Source of the DNA: Polyangiaceae bacterium
GTDB taxonomy: Bacteria; Myxococcota_A; Polyangia; Polyangiales; Polyangiaceae
Assembly: GCA_013214025.1 (NCBI GenBank)
Contig: JABSRN010000007.1
Coordinates: 124,001-188,000, forward strand
Length of the DNA stretch: 64,000 nucleotides
Direction: 5' to 3'
A program made the position numbers and the translations under genes. Of the stretch, positions 8,901 to 18,151 are shown in pieces. Numbering within the stretch: position 1 is the first letter of the stretch; the number at the start of each line of letters is the position of its first letter. The notes beneath the pieces were generated by a model. That model searched no databases. It was not told the origin of the DNA and worked only from the letters and a program-made list of their open reading frames with translations.

Positions 8901-10031
8901 GTGATTACTTGTGACAAGTGCAGCAAAGAGAATCAGGACCACTACAAGTTCTGCCTGGGTTGTGGAGCGGAACTGCCGCGAGAAGCCGCAGCCAAGTCCT
9001 TCTCGGCAGCCACGCCGCCCCAAGGCGTAGCTGCTGTCGCCGCACCTGAAGCGACAGCAGCTCCAGGCGACATGGGTCAACAGCCCCCGCCCGATGGCAC
9101 CTTGGCATCCGCGGACGTCCCGGCGTCGCCGTCAGCCTCGCCAATTGCAGCGTCGGCTCCCCCGGCCGCAGCTCCGGCTGCGCCCGCCGCAGCAGCACCT
9201 GCCGCGTCAGCTCCACCAGCTGCCGCCCCCGCAGCGGCAGCTCCCGCCGCCGAAGGCGCAGCTCTCCCCTGTCCCCAGTGCGGGCACGAAAATCCGAACG
9301 GAAATCGCTTCTGTGCTTCCTGTGGCTACAACCTCAGCGCACTGCAAGCAGCCGCTCCAGCTGCGCCCGCCGCAGCTTCGGCGCCAGCACCCGCCTCTTC
9401 GATTCTACTCACCGCGCTGCGAGCGGACGGAAGCGAAGCGGGTACCTACCCCCTTCCCGATGGCGATACAGTTCCGGTGGGCCGCGACACGGGTTCTATC
9501 TTCGCCGGCGACAGCTACCTATCTCCTCGCCATGCCACCTTCCTGCGTCGCGAAGGTTCGCTCTCGATCAAGGACGAGGGTTCGTTGAATGGCGTTTACC
9601 TGAAGGTTCAACCACAAGTTCCCTGCCTTCTTGAGTTCGGCGATATCTTCCGAATCGGCCAAGAAATCGTTCGCTTTGAAGCGCTCAACGGTCAGGCCGA
9701 CGACAGTGACGGCGTCAGACGACTCGGGAGTCCTTCCAACGGATACATCGGTCGTCTAGCACTCGTCGTTGGACGAGACACGACGGGCAATGCGTTCCCT
9801 ATCCCCGATACCGGCGTGCACTGTGGTCGCGAACGAGGTGACATCCTCTTCTCCGAGGACGGTTACGTCTCCGGACTCCACTGCCGTATCGCTCCGGAAG
9901 CAGACGGCAAAGTTTACCTAACTGATGTCGGCAGTTCCAACGGCACCTTTGTGCGATTGAAGAACGAGCATCAGATCACAAGCGGTGACGTGCTGCTCAT
10001 GGGACAACAGCTGTTCCGCGTGGACATGTAG
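8901..10031 (+). CDS. Zinc-ribbon and double FHA-domain protein
   Basis: 376 residues from GTG 8901, with GGAG 11 bases upstream. It contains two CxxC...CxxC zinc ribbons (C4, C7, C18, C21 and again at about 124-141). They are separated by a long Ala/Pro linker, followed by a second linker and two FHA domains. The first FHA (about 190-258) has VPVGRDTG...SPRHATF...GSLNGVYL. The second (about 300-376) has HCGRERGD...SGLHCRI...GSSNGTFV. FHA domains read phosphothreonine, so the protein probably acts in Ser/Thr-kinase signalling. No kinase is nearby. It leads a run with the Nudix and ComF-like genes. Confidence 0.85.
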   Translation: MITCDKCSKENQDHYKFCLGCGAELPREAAAKSFSAATPPQGVAAVAAPEATAAPGDMGQQPPPDGTLASADVPASPSASPIAASAPPAAAPAAPAAAAPAASAPPAAAPAAAAPAAEGAALPCPQCGHENPNGNRFCASCGYNLSALQAAAPAAPAAASAPAPASSILLTALRADGSEAGTYPLPDGDTVPVGRDTGSIFAGDSYLSPRHATFLRREGSLSIKDEGSLNGVYLKVQPQVPCLLEFGDIFRIGQEIVRFEALNGQADDSDGVRRLGSPSNGYIGRLALVVGRDTTGNAFPIPDTGVHCGRERGDILFSEDGYVSGLHCRIAPEADGKVYLTDVGSSNGTFVRLKNEHQITSGDVLLMGQQLFRVDM

Positions 10032-10046
10032 CCGCGCGAGCCAGCC

Positions 10047-10454
10047 TTGTCTGATATCAGCGAGCTGCCTTCCATCCGGGTAGTCGCCGCGGTGATCGAA
10101 GACGACGGAAAATACCTCGTCACCCAACGCCAGCGCCACGCCGAGCTGCCGCTGCTATGGGAATTTCCTGGCGGACGAGTCGAAGAGGGCGAAGCCGACG
10201 AGGTCACCCTCCGACGGGAGGTGGAGTACCGACTCAACGTTTCCGTCAAAGTCGGAGCACTCCTGGGCTTCGTTACCCACAAGTACGTGAACTACTCGGT
10301 CGACCTCTACCTGTACCAGGCCCGTCTCGAAGAAGTCGATATCAACCCGACGCGTGTGCACGCCTTTCGCTGGATCTCCAGCGACGAATTCGACAACTAT
10401 CCATTCACACCCGCTGACGAAGCGTCCATGTCCGCCCTGCTCGGCATTAGCTAG
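10047..10454 (+). CDS. Nudix-family protein with degenerate Nudix box
   Basis: 135 residues from a TTG start 15 bases after the FHA gene. The MutT-like fold is clear (VVAAVIEDDGKYLVTQRQR, WEFPGGRVEEGE). In the Nudix box the glycine G43, E49 and R57-E58 are kept. The two metal-binding glutamates that follow (E56/E57 in MutT) are replaced by Y61 and R62, and the later Gly by N64. Canonical hydrolysis of nucleoside diphosphate derivatives is therefore doubtful. It could be a binding domain or pseudo-enzyme. The position between FHA and ComF genes suggests co-transcription. Confidence 0.85.
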   Translation: MSDISELPSIRVVAAVIEDDGKYLVTQRQRHAELPLLWEFPGGRVEEGEADEVTLRREVEYRLNVSVKVGALLGFVTHKYVNYSVDLYLYQARLEEVDINPTRVHAFRWISSDEFDNYPFTPADEASMSALLGIS

Positions 10455-10469
10455 CCCCCTAGCCCGCCC

Positions 10470-11306
10470 GTGGAACTTCGTATTGACGACGCCCCCAGCC
10501 CCAATTCTCAGCAGCCAGGATCCGCGCCGCACGAATCAACGCAACCGGTCAGGGCGATGGCCGAAGTCCAGTCTGTGGCCCCCCTGACAAACAATCGTCG
10601 GCGACTCTTCGTCGCGGCCGCGGCATTCGCTCAGCGACTCATTGCGCCCAGCTATTGCCAGCATTGCCACGACTATTGCCCCTCATCGAGACTCCTCTGT
10701 GATCGCTGTGGTCCCGCTCTCGACTCAGTCCCGCTCCCAGCGCCCAGCGAACTCGACGCGATACCAGTGTACAGCAGCGGACTCCACCAGGGGGTGCTCG
10801 CCCAATCGGTTCGAGCCCTCAAGTATTCGGGCGCCACCCATCTAGCGCAGCCCCTCGGGCAACGAATGCGCATGGCTCTCCCAGCAGCTCTGGCGCGCAT
10901 CGACGTCATCGTGCCGGTGCCGTTGCACGCCGTTCGCCTCGCCGAACGCGGCTACAATCAATCGGCCTTGCTCGCCCGCACGTTGGCAAAGGATCTCAGG
11001 ATACCGCTACTGGCGACCGCGCTTCGGAGACAACGCGCCACCCTGCCCCAAGCGCATCTAGGCAGGGAACAACGATGCGACAATCTGCGCCAAGCTTTTG
11101 CCCCCGCTGATATTACGCCTGGCTCACGACTGCTGCTCGTGGACGATGTAATCACTACCGGCAGCACCCTACGCTCCTGCAGCGACGCCCTGCGCCAGGC
11201 GGGTGGCCAGGTTGTCTGTATCCTCACCACCACCCAGGCCCCGCTGCCTCCGGCGGATGCTTCGCGAGCCCCAACGGATGCGTCGGTAGCCCTAGCGGTG
11301 CCGTGA
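10470..11306 (+). CDS. ComF-family phosphoribosyltransferase-like protein
   Basis: 278 residues from GTG 10470; an ATG at 10557 is an alternative start and gives a more usual length (249). The N-terminal zinc-finger-like part has CQHC and CDRC. The PRPP-binding loop LLLVDDVITTGSTL lies near residue 222, and the RGYNQSALLAR signature is present. ComF/GntX proteins are linked to DNA uptake in competent bacteria, with a conserved type I PRTase fold. No other competence gene is adjacent. An Ala/Pro-rich tail follows the domain. Confidence 0.88.
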   Translation: MELRIDDAPSPNSQQPGSAPHESTQPVRAMAEVQSVAPLTNNRRRLFVAAAAFAQRLIAPSYCQHCHDYCPSSRLLCDRCGPALDSVPLPAPSELDAIPVYSSGLHQGVLAQSVRALKYSGATHLAQPLGQRMRMALPAALARIDVIVPVPLHAVRLAERGYNQSALLARTLAKDLRIPLLATALRRQRATLPQAHLGREQRCDNLRQAFAPADITPGSRLLLVDDVITTGSTLRSCSDALRQAGGQVVCILTTTQAPLPPADASRAPTDASVALAVP

Positions 11307-11491
11307 AAGTGGACGAATTCCCCCACTGGATCCGGAGGCCTCTCCGCCAGCCGCTATCGGGAAAATCAGAGTAGCTGGCCGCGGCAGGCCGCCTTGAGTC
11401 AAAACCCCAATGACTTTGATTAGACCGCCCGAGACGCTAGGCTGCTGCTCGGACCGGTCCCAGCGGTCTCGCCGAATTCCGCCCTCGCATC

Positions 11492-12424
11492 ATGCCTCCC
11501 CCGCCTCTTCGCCGCCCATCCCAATGGATTCGATCGACGCTCGTCGCCGGCAGGCTCACCATTGGGCTCACTATTGGACTGGCGTCGGCATCGGGCTGCG
11601 CGCTGCTCGGCATTGGCATGCGCGGACCGTCCACGGTCGCCCAAGGACTCGAATACGAATCCGGCAATGAACATTTCGACACCTTTTTTGGCAAGTTGCA
11701 TGAGCAGCAGGTCGTGCTCGAAAAAACCATCAAAGCAGATGACGCGCTACGCAAGAATCTCGCCCTCTCCTTGGGATTGTCTCCCGGTACGGAAACAGCA
11801 GATCTCGGGATAGAGATACATCGTCGAGTGAACGACCTCGCAAGCAAGAGCGTGCACTTTGAGCTTCAAGCAGCGACGGACTCAGAGCCCGCCAGTCTCG
11901 AAGTGATGGGCGAAGAACCGTCATCCGCTGCGACTCGACTGGGCGCGAGCATTCAAGCTTCGCTGAACGCCGCCGAAGAAATCCGCGAGCAGATGAACCG
12001 TTCTGAATCCCTCGTCGCCAAGCTTGAGCCCCAAAGGCAAAGCCTCAGTGAGAAAGCACAATCCACCTTCTCCCGGCAAGGGCTCGCGAAACTCGCCGAA
12101 GTTGAAAAAAATCTAGAGGACGCAGCCGAGATCATCTCCGTGATAGGTGAACGCGCGAACAAATACTCCGCCACCGCCGTCACCCTCATCGAAACCTTGA
12201 CCGAGGCCGTCGCGCCCAGCGCCGAAGAGCCCGACAGCGCCGAAGAGCCCGAGCCGAAAGCCAAGCCGGCACCGGTGCATCGAAGGTTGCGTGTTCGCCC
12301 CGCTCCTAAAGCGACTCCGGCTGCGCAGGCGCCTGCCCCTGCACCGGTGGTGCCTGCCCCCGCCCCCGCGACTCCCCCGCCAGCGCCCGCGCCGAGCCCA
12401 GACGCCAACGACTTCGAACCCTGA
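11492..12424 (+). CDS. Lipoprotein with helical core and Pro/Ala tail
   Basis: 310 residues. A hydrophobic stretch ends in ASASGC, with the cysteine at residue 36, giving a likely lipoprotein with a longish n-region. Residues 45-235 are helical with coiled-coil character (for example EIREQMNRSESLVAKLEPQR). Residues 240-310 are a Pro/Ala/Glu-rich tail resembling a periplasm-spanning linker. No family was recognised. It converges with the dsbD-like gene 43 bases downstream. Confidence 0.65.
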   Translation: MPPPPLRRPSQWIRSTLVAGRLTIGLTIGLASASGCALLGIGMRGPSTVAQGLEYESGNEHFDTFFGKLHEQQVVLEKTIKADDALRKNLALSLGLSPGTETADLGIEIHRRVNDLASKSVHFELQAATDSEPASLEVMGEEPSSAATRLGASIQASLNAAEEIREQMNRSESLVAKLEPQRQSLSEKAQSTFSRQGLAKLAEVEKNLEDAAEIISVIGERANKYSATAVTLIETLTEAVAPSAEEPDSAEEPEPKAKPAPVHRRLRVRPAPKATPAAQAPAPAPVVPAPAPATPPPAPAPSPDANDFEP

Positions 12425-12467
12425 ACTGCCAGCAGGATGGAACGCTGCTTGGCCTGCAGCGAGCGCG

Positions 12468-13778
12468 CTACTCCACCGACCGAAGTTTCGCTAACATTTC
12501 GTCTGCCTCGACGAAATCTGTGAAGCGTGCGATCTCGATTCCAGTCGAATCAAACAGCACCACAGTCGGCAAGCCCCGAACCTTCAACTGGGACATAGCA
12601 GTCACCACTACCGGATCTTCGTCGTCCGTCGCGTCTACCTTCACCGCCAAAAAGCGACCGGCTTCCTGCTTTACGCGTTCGTCCGCGAAAGTGAATTTAT
12701 CGAGCTCCTTGCACGACGCGCACCACTGAGCCGTAAAATCTACAAGCAAGGGTCGCGATGACTCGACAGCTTTGACCTTCGCCTCGGCCACTGTGATGGC
12801 CTTCTCCCACTCCAGCGAACGCTCGGGCGTCAACGCGCCAAATACGAACTGCACCGCCCCCACGGAAACGAGCAGCACGCCCAGCCCCTTGGAAGCGCGA
12901 ACCCAACGGCTAGGGTCGTCGAAGGTCTTATGAACGGCACCCAGGGCGAGCCCGACCAGCGCGACCATCAGCGAGCCCGCTAGAAACGGTGTTGTCGGCT
13001 TGGCATATTGGGAGAGTATGCTAAACGGTCCCGCCAAAAAGTAGACGGCGACGATGAGCAAGATGATGCCCATCACGGACTTGATATGCATCATCCAGCG
13101 ACCGCTCTTCGGCAACTGAACCGCGAAGGCTCCCACTAAGAAAAATGGCAATCCCAGCCCGAGGGCGAAGGCTCCCATGGCTCCGGCGCCCATGAGCGCG
13201 CTCTGGGTGCTCGCGATCCACGCCAAGATGCCCGTGAGGAAGGGACCCGTGCAGGGCGCAGCGATGGGACCACAAACCAGACCCAGGACGAAGGCTCCGG
13301 CATGTCCACCGCCGCCCACGCCCGCCAGCTTGTTTTTGAGACCGGACGGCAAATCGAGATCGAAGGCGCCGAACATGGACGCTGCCATGACGAGGAACAA
13401 GGCCGAGATGCCACCGACCACCCATGGGCTCGACAGTACCGAACCGAACACGCTACCGCCCAAACCTGCCGCGACACCGAGCGGCACAAACATGGCAACG
13501 ATGCCCGCGACAAAGGCGGCCGCTAAGCCCGCCCCCTGCCAGCGGCTCTTGACCTCTTGAGCCCCGAACACACTGACGGTGACGGCGACCATGGGGTAGA
13601 CACAGGGAGTCAAGCTCACCAGCAGCCCACTACCGAAGGCCGCCAAGCCAGCGGCCAAGGGGCCTCGGGAGACCACTTCAGCGAAGCTCTCCTCGGCAGC
13701 CATTGCGGTGCCGGGAACAAAAAGGAACGCCAGCATCAAGCTGGAGACAAAAAGAGAGCGGTTGGGGCGTTTCTGCAT
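12468..13778 (-). CDS. DsbD-like thiol:disulfide interchange protein (CcdA membrane domain plus thioredoxin)
   Basis: 436 residues from ATG 13778. A signal peptide (ends TAMAAEE) precedes a CcdA/DsbD-type membrane domain of about eight spans. These carry the conserved LTPCVYPM and LVCGPIAAPCTGPF cysteine-proline motifs. A C-terminal thioredoxin domain carries the redox pair C353-x-x-C356 (WCASCKELDKF). It would move electrons from the cytoplasm to periplasmic thiols. Unlike E. coli DsbD, the N-terminal immunoglobulin-like alpha domain is absent, so the final acceptor must be a separate protein. The upstream open frame to 13934 overlaps the next gene and is not used. Confidence 0.93.
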   Translation of the reverse strand: MQKRPNRSLFVSSLMLAFLFVPGTAMAAEESFAEVVSRGPLAAGLAAFGSGLLVSLTPCVYPMVAVTVSVFGAQEVKSRWQGAGLAAAFVAGIVAMFVPLGVAAGLGGSVFGSVLSSPWVVGGISALFLVMAASMFGAFDLDLPSGLKNKLAGVGGGGHAGAFVLGLVCGPIAAPCTGPFLTGILAWIASTQSALMGAGAMGAFALGLGLPFFLVGAFAVQLPKSGRWMMHIKSVMGIILLIVAVYFLAGPFSILSQYAKPTTPFLAGSLMVALVGLALGAVHKTFDDPSRWVRASKGLGVLLVSVGAVQFVFGALTPERSLEWEKAITVAEAKVKAVESSRPLLVDFTAQWCASCKELDKFTFADERVKQEAGRFLAVKVDATDDEDPVVVTAMSQLKVRGLPTVVLFDSTGIEIARFTDFVEADEMLAKLRSVE

Positions 13779-13878
13779 GGGCGTCCGGGAAACCCTAACA
13801 CCCCCCTTGAGGGCGTTCGACCGACGGGAACTTTCACTTGGGAAAACGGTGTAGTCTGGCCGTAGGTTTCGCGAGTCC

Positions 13879-14655
13879 TTAAACTTCCGCCACTTGAGCG
13901 GTGTTATCGAGCTCCGCCAACAGAGATTCGGCACGCCGGATCTCGCCGCGGAGCGCCACTTCTAGCGCGAGACGACCGCCCTTGCTCCGGTTGATGAAAC
14001 GTTCCAGATAGCTACGAGCGGCTTCGAAATCGCCCTGCCGATGGGCCAATTCGCCCAGAACGAACTGACCATAACCCTGGCCACAGGGAGAATCTTCGAG
14101 CACTTCCCGCAGCTCGCTCAACGGCACCGACCCGCCGTCATCGTGTGCACGTTTCGCGAGCTCCAACTGCGCCGCATACAACGGTTTTTCCGTCGTTCCC
14201 CAGCGAAGCGCCCTTGAGAATGCGCCTACGGCTTGTTCCGACCGACCCATCAGGTACAGCACACTGCCGAGAGTCCAGAGGTGAAAGGCCCTGCGAGAGG
14301 CGGGACAGACGCGGCTGGCGATCCTGAGATGCGACAGGGCTGCACTCTCATCGCCTTCTCCGAGGCACGCTCGGGCAGCGTCCTGGCGCGCCACGTCTGG
14401 CATCACGCCGATGGCCACCATTTGTTCGGCGACCATACGTGCGTCCGAGAAGCGGCCTCCTTCCATCTGGGCCAGGTACAATTGCCGGCACAACATGGCC
14501 TCAGTTTCCTCGTCCAGACCGCGCAAAGACAGGCCGCGTTTTGCATAGTTGGCCCGTCCCACGCTTGTGCGGGCCAATGTGGCTTTGTGCAGCATGTCGG
14601 CTGCGGAAGGGACACCACGGGACTTCCCTGACTGGCTTCCCTGATGCCGTGACAT
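13879..14655 (-). CDS. TPR-repeat protein
   Basis: A 258-residue soluble protein with no signal peptide. Repeated helix pairs include ATLARTSVGRANYAKRGLSL, AALSHLRIASRVCPASRRAF, SEQAVGAFSRALRWG and GDFEAARSYLERFINRS. These match degenerate tetratricopeptide units that form a superhelical binding scaffold. It is transcribed in the same direction as the dsbD-like gene, about 100 bases upstream of that start. No catalytic motif was seen, and its partner is unknown. Confidence 0.75.
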   Translation of the reverse strand: MSRHQGSQSGKSRGVPSAADMLHKATLARTSVGRANYAKRGLSLRGLDEETEAMLCRQLYLAQMEGGRFSDARMVAEQMVAIGVMPDVARQDAARACLGEGDESAALSHLRIASRVCPASRRAFHLWTLGSVLYLMGRSEQAVGAFSRALRWGTTEKPLYAAQLELAKRAHDDGGSVPLSELREVLEDSPCGQGYGQFVLGELAHRQGDFEAARSYLERFINRSKGGRLALEVALRGEIRRAESLLAELDNTAQVAEV

Positions 14656-14770
14656 GCTCTAACTCTAGCAGTACCTGGACAAGCGTCCAGATTTCGGGCT
14701 CCATCCCGTCCAGCCTCCCCGGGGGCAAGTGCTCGACATCTTGGGCGTCCGCGCTGTAAAGCTCTCAGCC

Positions 14771-15103
14771 ATGCCCGTGCCCAGCCCCGCACCGCCACGA
14801 CCCTGGCGAGCTCTCCGAGTCGGGGCCGCGCCGATCGTCGCCCTCGTCGCCCTCGCCGGCTGCGGGCGACCGGCCACCGAAGAAGAGTGCGGACGGATCG
14901 TCGAGCGAATCACCAAGCTGGAGCTCGCTGAGGCCAAGATCGGTGATCCGAAGAACATCGCCGCGCAGGTCCAGCGCACGAAGTCCGCCCTCAAGGCGAC
15001 GGCGATGAAACAATGCGTGGGCCGGCGCATCACGGCCGCAGCTCTTCGCTGCGTCGACGAGGCGACCAGCGCCAACCACATCATCGAAGTCTGTTTCGAT
15101 TGA
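14771..15103 (+). CDS. Mini-lipoprotein, four-cysteine family, copy 1
   Basis: 110 residues from ATG 14771. The lipobox is LAGC. The mature part has a Cys shortly after a run of acids (EEECGRIVERITKLE), a KIGDP motif, then three further cysteines near the end (CVGRRI, LRCVDE, EVCFD). The four-cysteine spacing would allow two disulfides in the periplasm. The stop overlaps the next gene's ATG (TGATG). The following gene has the same architecture, so this is a tandem duplication. Function is unknown. Confidence 0.75.
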   Translation: MPVPSPAPPRPWRALRVGAAPIVALVALAGCGRPATEEECGRIVERITKLELAEAKIGDPKNIAAQVQRTKSALKATAMKQCVGRRITAAALRCVDEATSANHIIEVCFD

Positions 15104-15420
15104 TGACCCCGCGCTGGCGATACACCACCGCCGGATGGCTCAGCGTGGCTTTCTGCTGGCTAGCCGTCGCCTGCCACTCCGGGCCCACCCCCGAGCAGTG
15201 CGAGTTGCTCCTGGACCGCTACACGGAACTGTTGGTCAAGCAGGAGAATCCGAAAGTAGGCGATCCCGAACTACGCACCCGGAAAGAAGCGGCCCGCAGC
15301 CTCGCCGCCACCGATCCGAGCTTTGAGTTTTCCAGCTGCCAAAGGCGAGTCTCACGACGGCAATACGAGTGTGCGATGGCCGCTCCCACCGTAGACACGG
15401 TCGAGCGATGTCTGCTCTAG
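15103..15420 (+). CDS. Mini-lipoprotein, four-cysteine family, copy 2
   Basis: 105 residues. The ATG overlaps the upstream stop by one base. The signal peptide ends in a lipobox-like AVAC. Mature features parallel copy 1: PEQCELLLDRYTELL, KVGDPELR, then Cys at SSCQRR, YECAMA and ERCLL. Identity is low but the cysteine order and the K-x-G-D-P motif agree. It is presumably exported with copy 1 as a pair. The next gene, mutS2, begins about 40 bases later, but a functional link is not implied. Confidence 0.75.
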   Translation: MTPRWRYTTAGWLSVAFCWLAVACHSGPTPEQCELLLDRYTELLVKQENPKVGDPELRTRKEAARSLAATDPSFEFSSCQRRVSRRQYECAMAAPTVDTVERCLL

Positions 15421-15463
15421 ACCGAAACGCTTGGGCGATGCTCTTCCGTCGTGGGACGTCCCC

Positions 15464-17878
15464 GTGAATTCGCCATCCTCAACTCATGCACGACAGAACC
15501 ATCTGCCCGAAAAAACCCAACGAGATTTAGAGTGGGGCCCGCTCTTGAAAAATATCGCTCGGGGCTGTGCGGGAGAACCCGGGCGTCGCAGAATAGAAAG
15601 TCTTGCCCTGGCTAACAGTCCCAGCGAGGCCACCCGCCGCGTGCGTCTAGCTAGGAGCGCGCTGGCACTACTCGTCGAAGATTTAGCCCTTCCAACGATC
15701 AGCATCTCACCGTTGGAACTCACCCTGGATGAGCTCGCCGTTGGACGCAGCCTACTGGGAGAACAGTTACGGGAACTCGCCACGACCATCCGCGGTGCGT
15801 CAAAATTTGCCAGTTACGCCAGAACTCATCAGGCAGTTCATCCAACGTTTTGCGAAGAGTTTCTCTTTGACACCACGCTGAATGAACTAGCCAAAGAGAT
15901 CGCTCACTGCATCGGCGATGACAACGAAGTCCTCGACCGAGCCTCGGACGAACTCGGACGCGCGCGGCAAGCCTTCTCCGAAGTGCGCCGAGATCTCATC
16001 GTTCGACTCAAGCGCGTGCTGAACAAGCAAGGCGAAGCGATGTCCGGGGATTTTTACACCGAACGAGACGGCCGCTACGTCGTTCCCGTTCGGGCAGACG
16101 CTCCCTTCCGCGTTGAGGGCATCATCTTGGGGTCGAGCGGTTCTGGGCAAACGCTCTACGTAGAGCCCAAGGAAACCACGGCACTGGGCAACCGATTGCG
16201 AGTTGAGGCAGCCAACGTAGAACGAGAATGCGCAAGGGTGCTGACCCGTCTGAGCAGCTTGGTGAAATCCCAACTGCCGGCCCTTCGGGAGGCCTTCGAA
16301 ACCTGCGTTCGAGGCGACGTGCTCGGCGCGATTAGTGGCTGGGCCATGCGGACTGAATCGATTGCCGTCGAAGCCAGTGATTCGGCCACCCTAAACCTCG
16401 AGAAATTCCGTCACCCGCTCCTACTGGACGGAGAGACAGCTGTTGTCGCCAACGATTTGAGATTGGGGGAGGGCGCGGGAGTGGTGTTTTCCGGCCCGAA
16501 CGCGGGAGGCAAGACCGTTTCGCTCAAATGCCTGGGGCTGGCCGCGCTGATGGTGCGTGCCGGGTTGCCCATTCCCGCCGGGCCCGGCTCCGTGGTGGGG
16601 TGGTTCGAAATCGTGCTCACGGACATCGGCGACGAGCAATCCATCGAACGATCGCTTTCCACCTTTAGCGCTCAAGTCGTTCGCATCTCGGAGTTCATCG
16701 CCGCCAGCCAACAGGGGGTACTGATCTTGCTCGACGAGCTCGCTGGAGGCACGGATCCCACTGAGGGCGCATCCCTCGCTATCGCCATTCTCGAAGAGCT
16801 GACAGCTCGGGGGGCGAGCGTTGCCGTCACGACCCACTACGACCAGTTGAAACAACTAGGCGCCCGCTCGCCCCGATTCGAAAATGCCTCAGTCGGCTTC
16901 GACTCCGTCGAGATGCAACCCACCTACGAAGTGACGTTCGGCGTTCCCGGGGCGTCCAGCGCCCTGATGGTGGCCTCCCACTACGGAATCGAGCGCGAGA
17001 TCTTAGACCGCGCCGAAACCCTATTGGGTGAGGAAAATCGCGCCCAACGCCAGTTGCTTCAGCAACTGGAGAGCGAACGACAGCGGGCCCAGCAATCGCG
17101 CTTGGATACCGAGACGGAAGCGACTCAACAACGCGAAGCCTCCGATCGCCTCCGCTCCCAAGAGCAGGTAGCGCACGACCTGGCCCAATCCACTTTACGA
17201 CGGGATTCTACCGCCCTTGGCGCCGAGCTCCAGGCCGCTCGGCGCCAGCTCCGTGACGCTCAAGAAAAAATTCGCACAGCCGAGAATGATTCCGAAATCC
17301 GAGTCGCCACGCAACTCATCGAACAAGCGAGCGGCAAGCTCGCCATCGGTAGCTCTGTCGAGAAAGCCACCCGGGTGGAACCGCAAGCCAAGCAACCCAA
17401 CGTCAGCTTGGTGGTAGGCGCCCAAGTCTACGTGGAACGTATCGGCGCCAAGGCGAAGATCATCGAAGCCGCGCGCCGGGGTACCGTCAAGATCGCGGTG
17501 GGTTCGATGACGATGAAGGTCAAGCTCAGCGAAATCCGGGGGCTCCAAGGAGCCCCGCCAGCCGCGGCGAAAACAAGTGCCCGGAAGCCTTCCAAGCGAC
17601 TCGCCGCGAGCGCCCAAGACTCCGTACGCACAGAGCGAAATACGGTCGACCTCCGCGGCATACGCGTAGAAGCGGGACTCACGCTTGTGGAAGAATTTGT
17701 GGACCGAATGCTCACCGAAGGAGAGGACGCGGGCTTCGTCCTGCACGGACATGGAACGGGCGCGATGAGAGATGCGGTGCGCGAATATCTAGCGACTTGC
17801 GCCTACGTGGCTTCTTCCATCCCCGCCGACAAAGCGAGCGGTGGCGACGCCTTCACTGTGTTCACGCTCAAGTCGTGA
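15464..17878 (+). CDS. mutS2: MutS2-family ATPase with Smr domain
   Basis: About 804 residues from GTG 15464 (TTG 15431 is an alternative start); typical MutS2 length. Walker A GPNAGGKT is at about 344-351, with Walker B LILLDELAGGTDPTEG near 420. A coiled-coil region (about 525-630) follows, then a C-terminal Smr nuclease domain beginning NTVDLRGIRVE with the HGHGTG signature. MutS2 lacks the mismatch-recognition domain. In other bacteria it suppresses recombination or rescues collided ribosomes through its Smr domain. All key motifs are intact. Confidence 0.95.
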   Translation: MNSPSSTHARQNHLPEKTQRDLEWGPLLKNIARGCAGEPGRRRIESLALANSPSEATRRVRLARSALALLVEDLALPTISISPLELTLDELAVGRSLLGEQLRELATTIRGASKFASYARTHQAVHPTFCEEFLFDTTLNELAKEIAHCIGDDNEVLDRASDELGRARQAFSEVRRDLIVRLKRVLNKQGEAMSGDFYTERDGRYVVPVRADAPFRVEGIILGSSGSGQTLYVEPKETTALGNRLRVEAANVERECARVLTRLSSLVKSQLPALREAFETCVRGDVLGAISGWAMRTESIAVEASDSATLNLEKFRHPLLLDGETAVVANDLRLGEGAGVVFSGPNAGGKTVSLKCLGLAALMVRAGLPIPAGPGSVVGWFEIVLTDIGDEQSIERSLSTFSAQVVRISEFIAASQQGVLILLDELAGGTDPTEGASLAIAILEELTARGASVAVTTHYDQLKQLGARSPRFENASVGFDSVEMQPTYEVTFGVPGASSALMVASHYGIEREILDRAETLLGEENRAQRQLLQQLESERQRAQQSRLDTETEATQQREASDRLRSQEQVAHDLAQSTLRRDSTALGAELQAARRQLRDAQEKIRTAENDSEIRVATQLIEQASGKLAIGSSVEKATRVEPQAKQPNVSLVVGAQVYVERIGAKAKIIEAARRGTVKIAVGSMTMKVKLSEIRGLQGAPPAAAKTSARKPSKRLAASAQDSVRTERNTVDLRGIRVEAGLTLVEEFVDRMLTEGEDAGFVLHGHGTGAMRDAVREYLATCAYVASSIPADKASGGDAFTVFTLKS

Positions 17879-18151
17879 CTCATCGCCCAGGCGGCGCGGT
17901 GCCGGGCCGGCCGAAAAATCGAGGCCAGCACGCGGCGGCTTCGCGCTAGGCGCGCCTAGGCTCGAGGACATCATGGCCGCGGGAGAATGTTCCAGATCGG
18001 AGCGCCACGGCTCTGACGCCTGGATGAGCCTGGCAAGGCGCAGAAACATTGGGGTTTCTTGCGCCCCGGAGGATCCCGGGGGCCTCGCCCCTCGGTGTGC
18101 GAAACTTTCATAAACGCCCCCCCCAGTGGGTTCTGTGGCTACACTTCCCCC

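Noticed and set aside
9100-9290. Repeated GCCCGCCGC-type units in the FHA gene as a repeat array
   Set aside because: They encode the Ala/Pro linker; low complexity explained by coding.
17946-17959. Palindrome CTAGGCGCGCCTAG after mutS2
   Set aside because: Short and GC-rich, in an otherwise featureless gap with no T-tract; not enough for a terminator or operator call.
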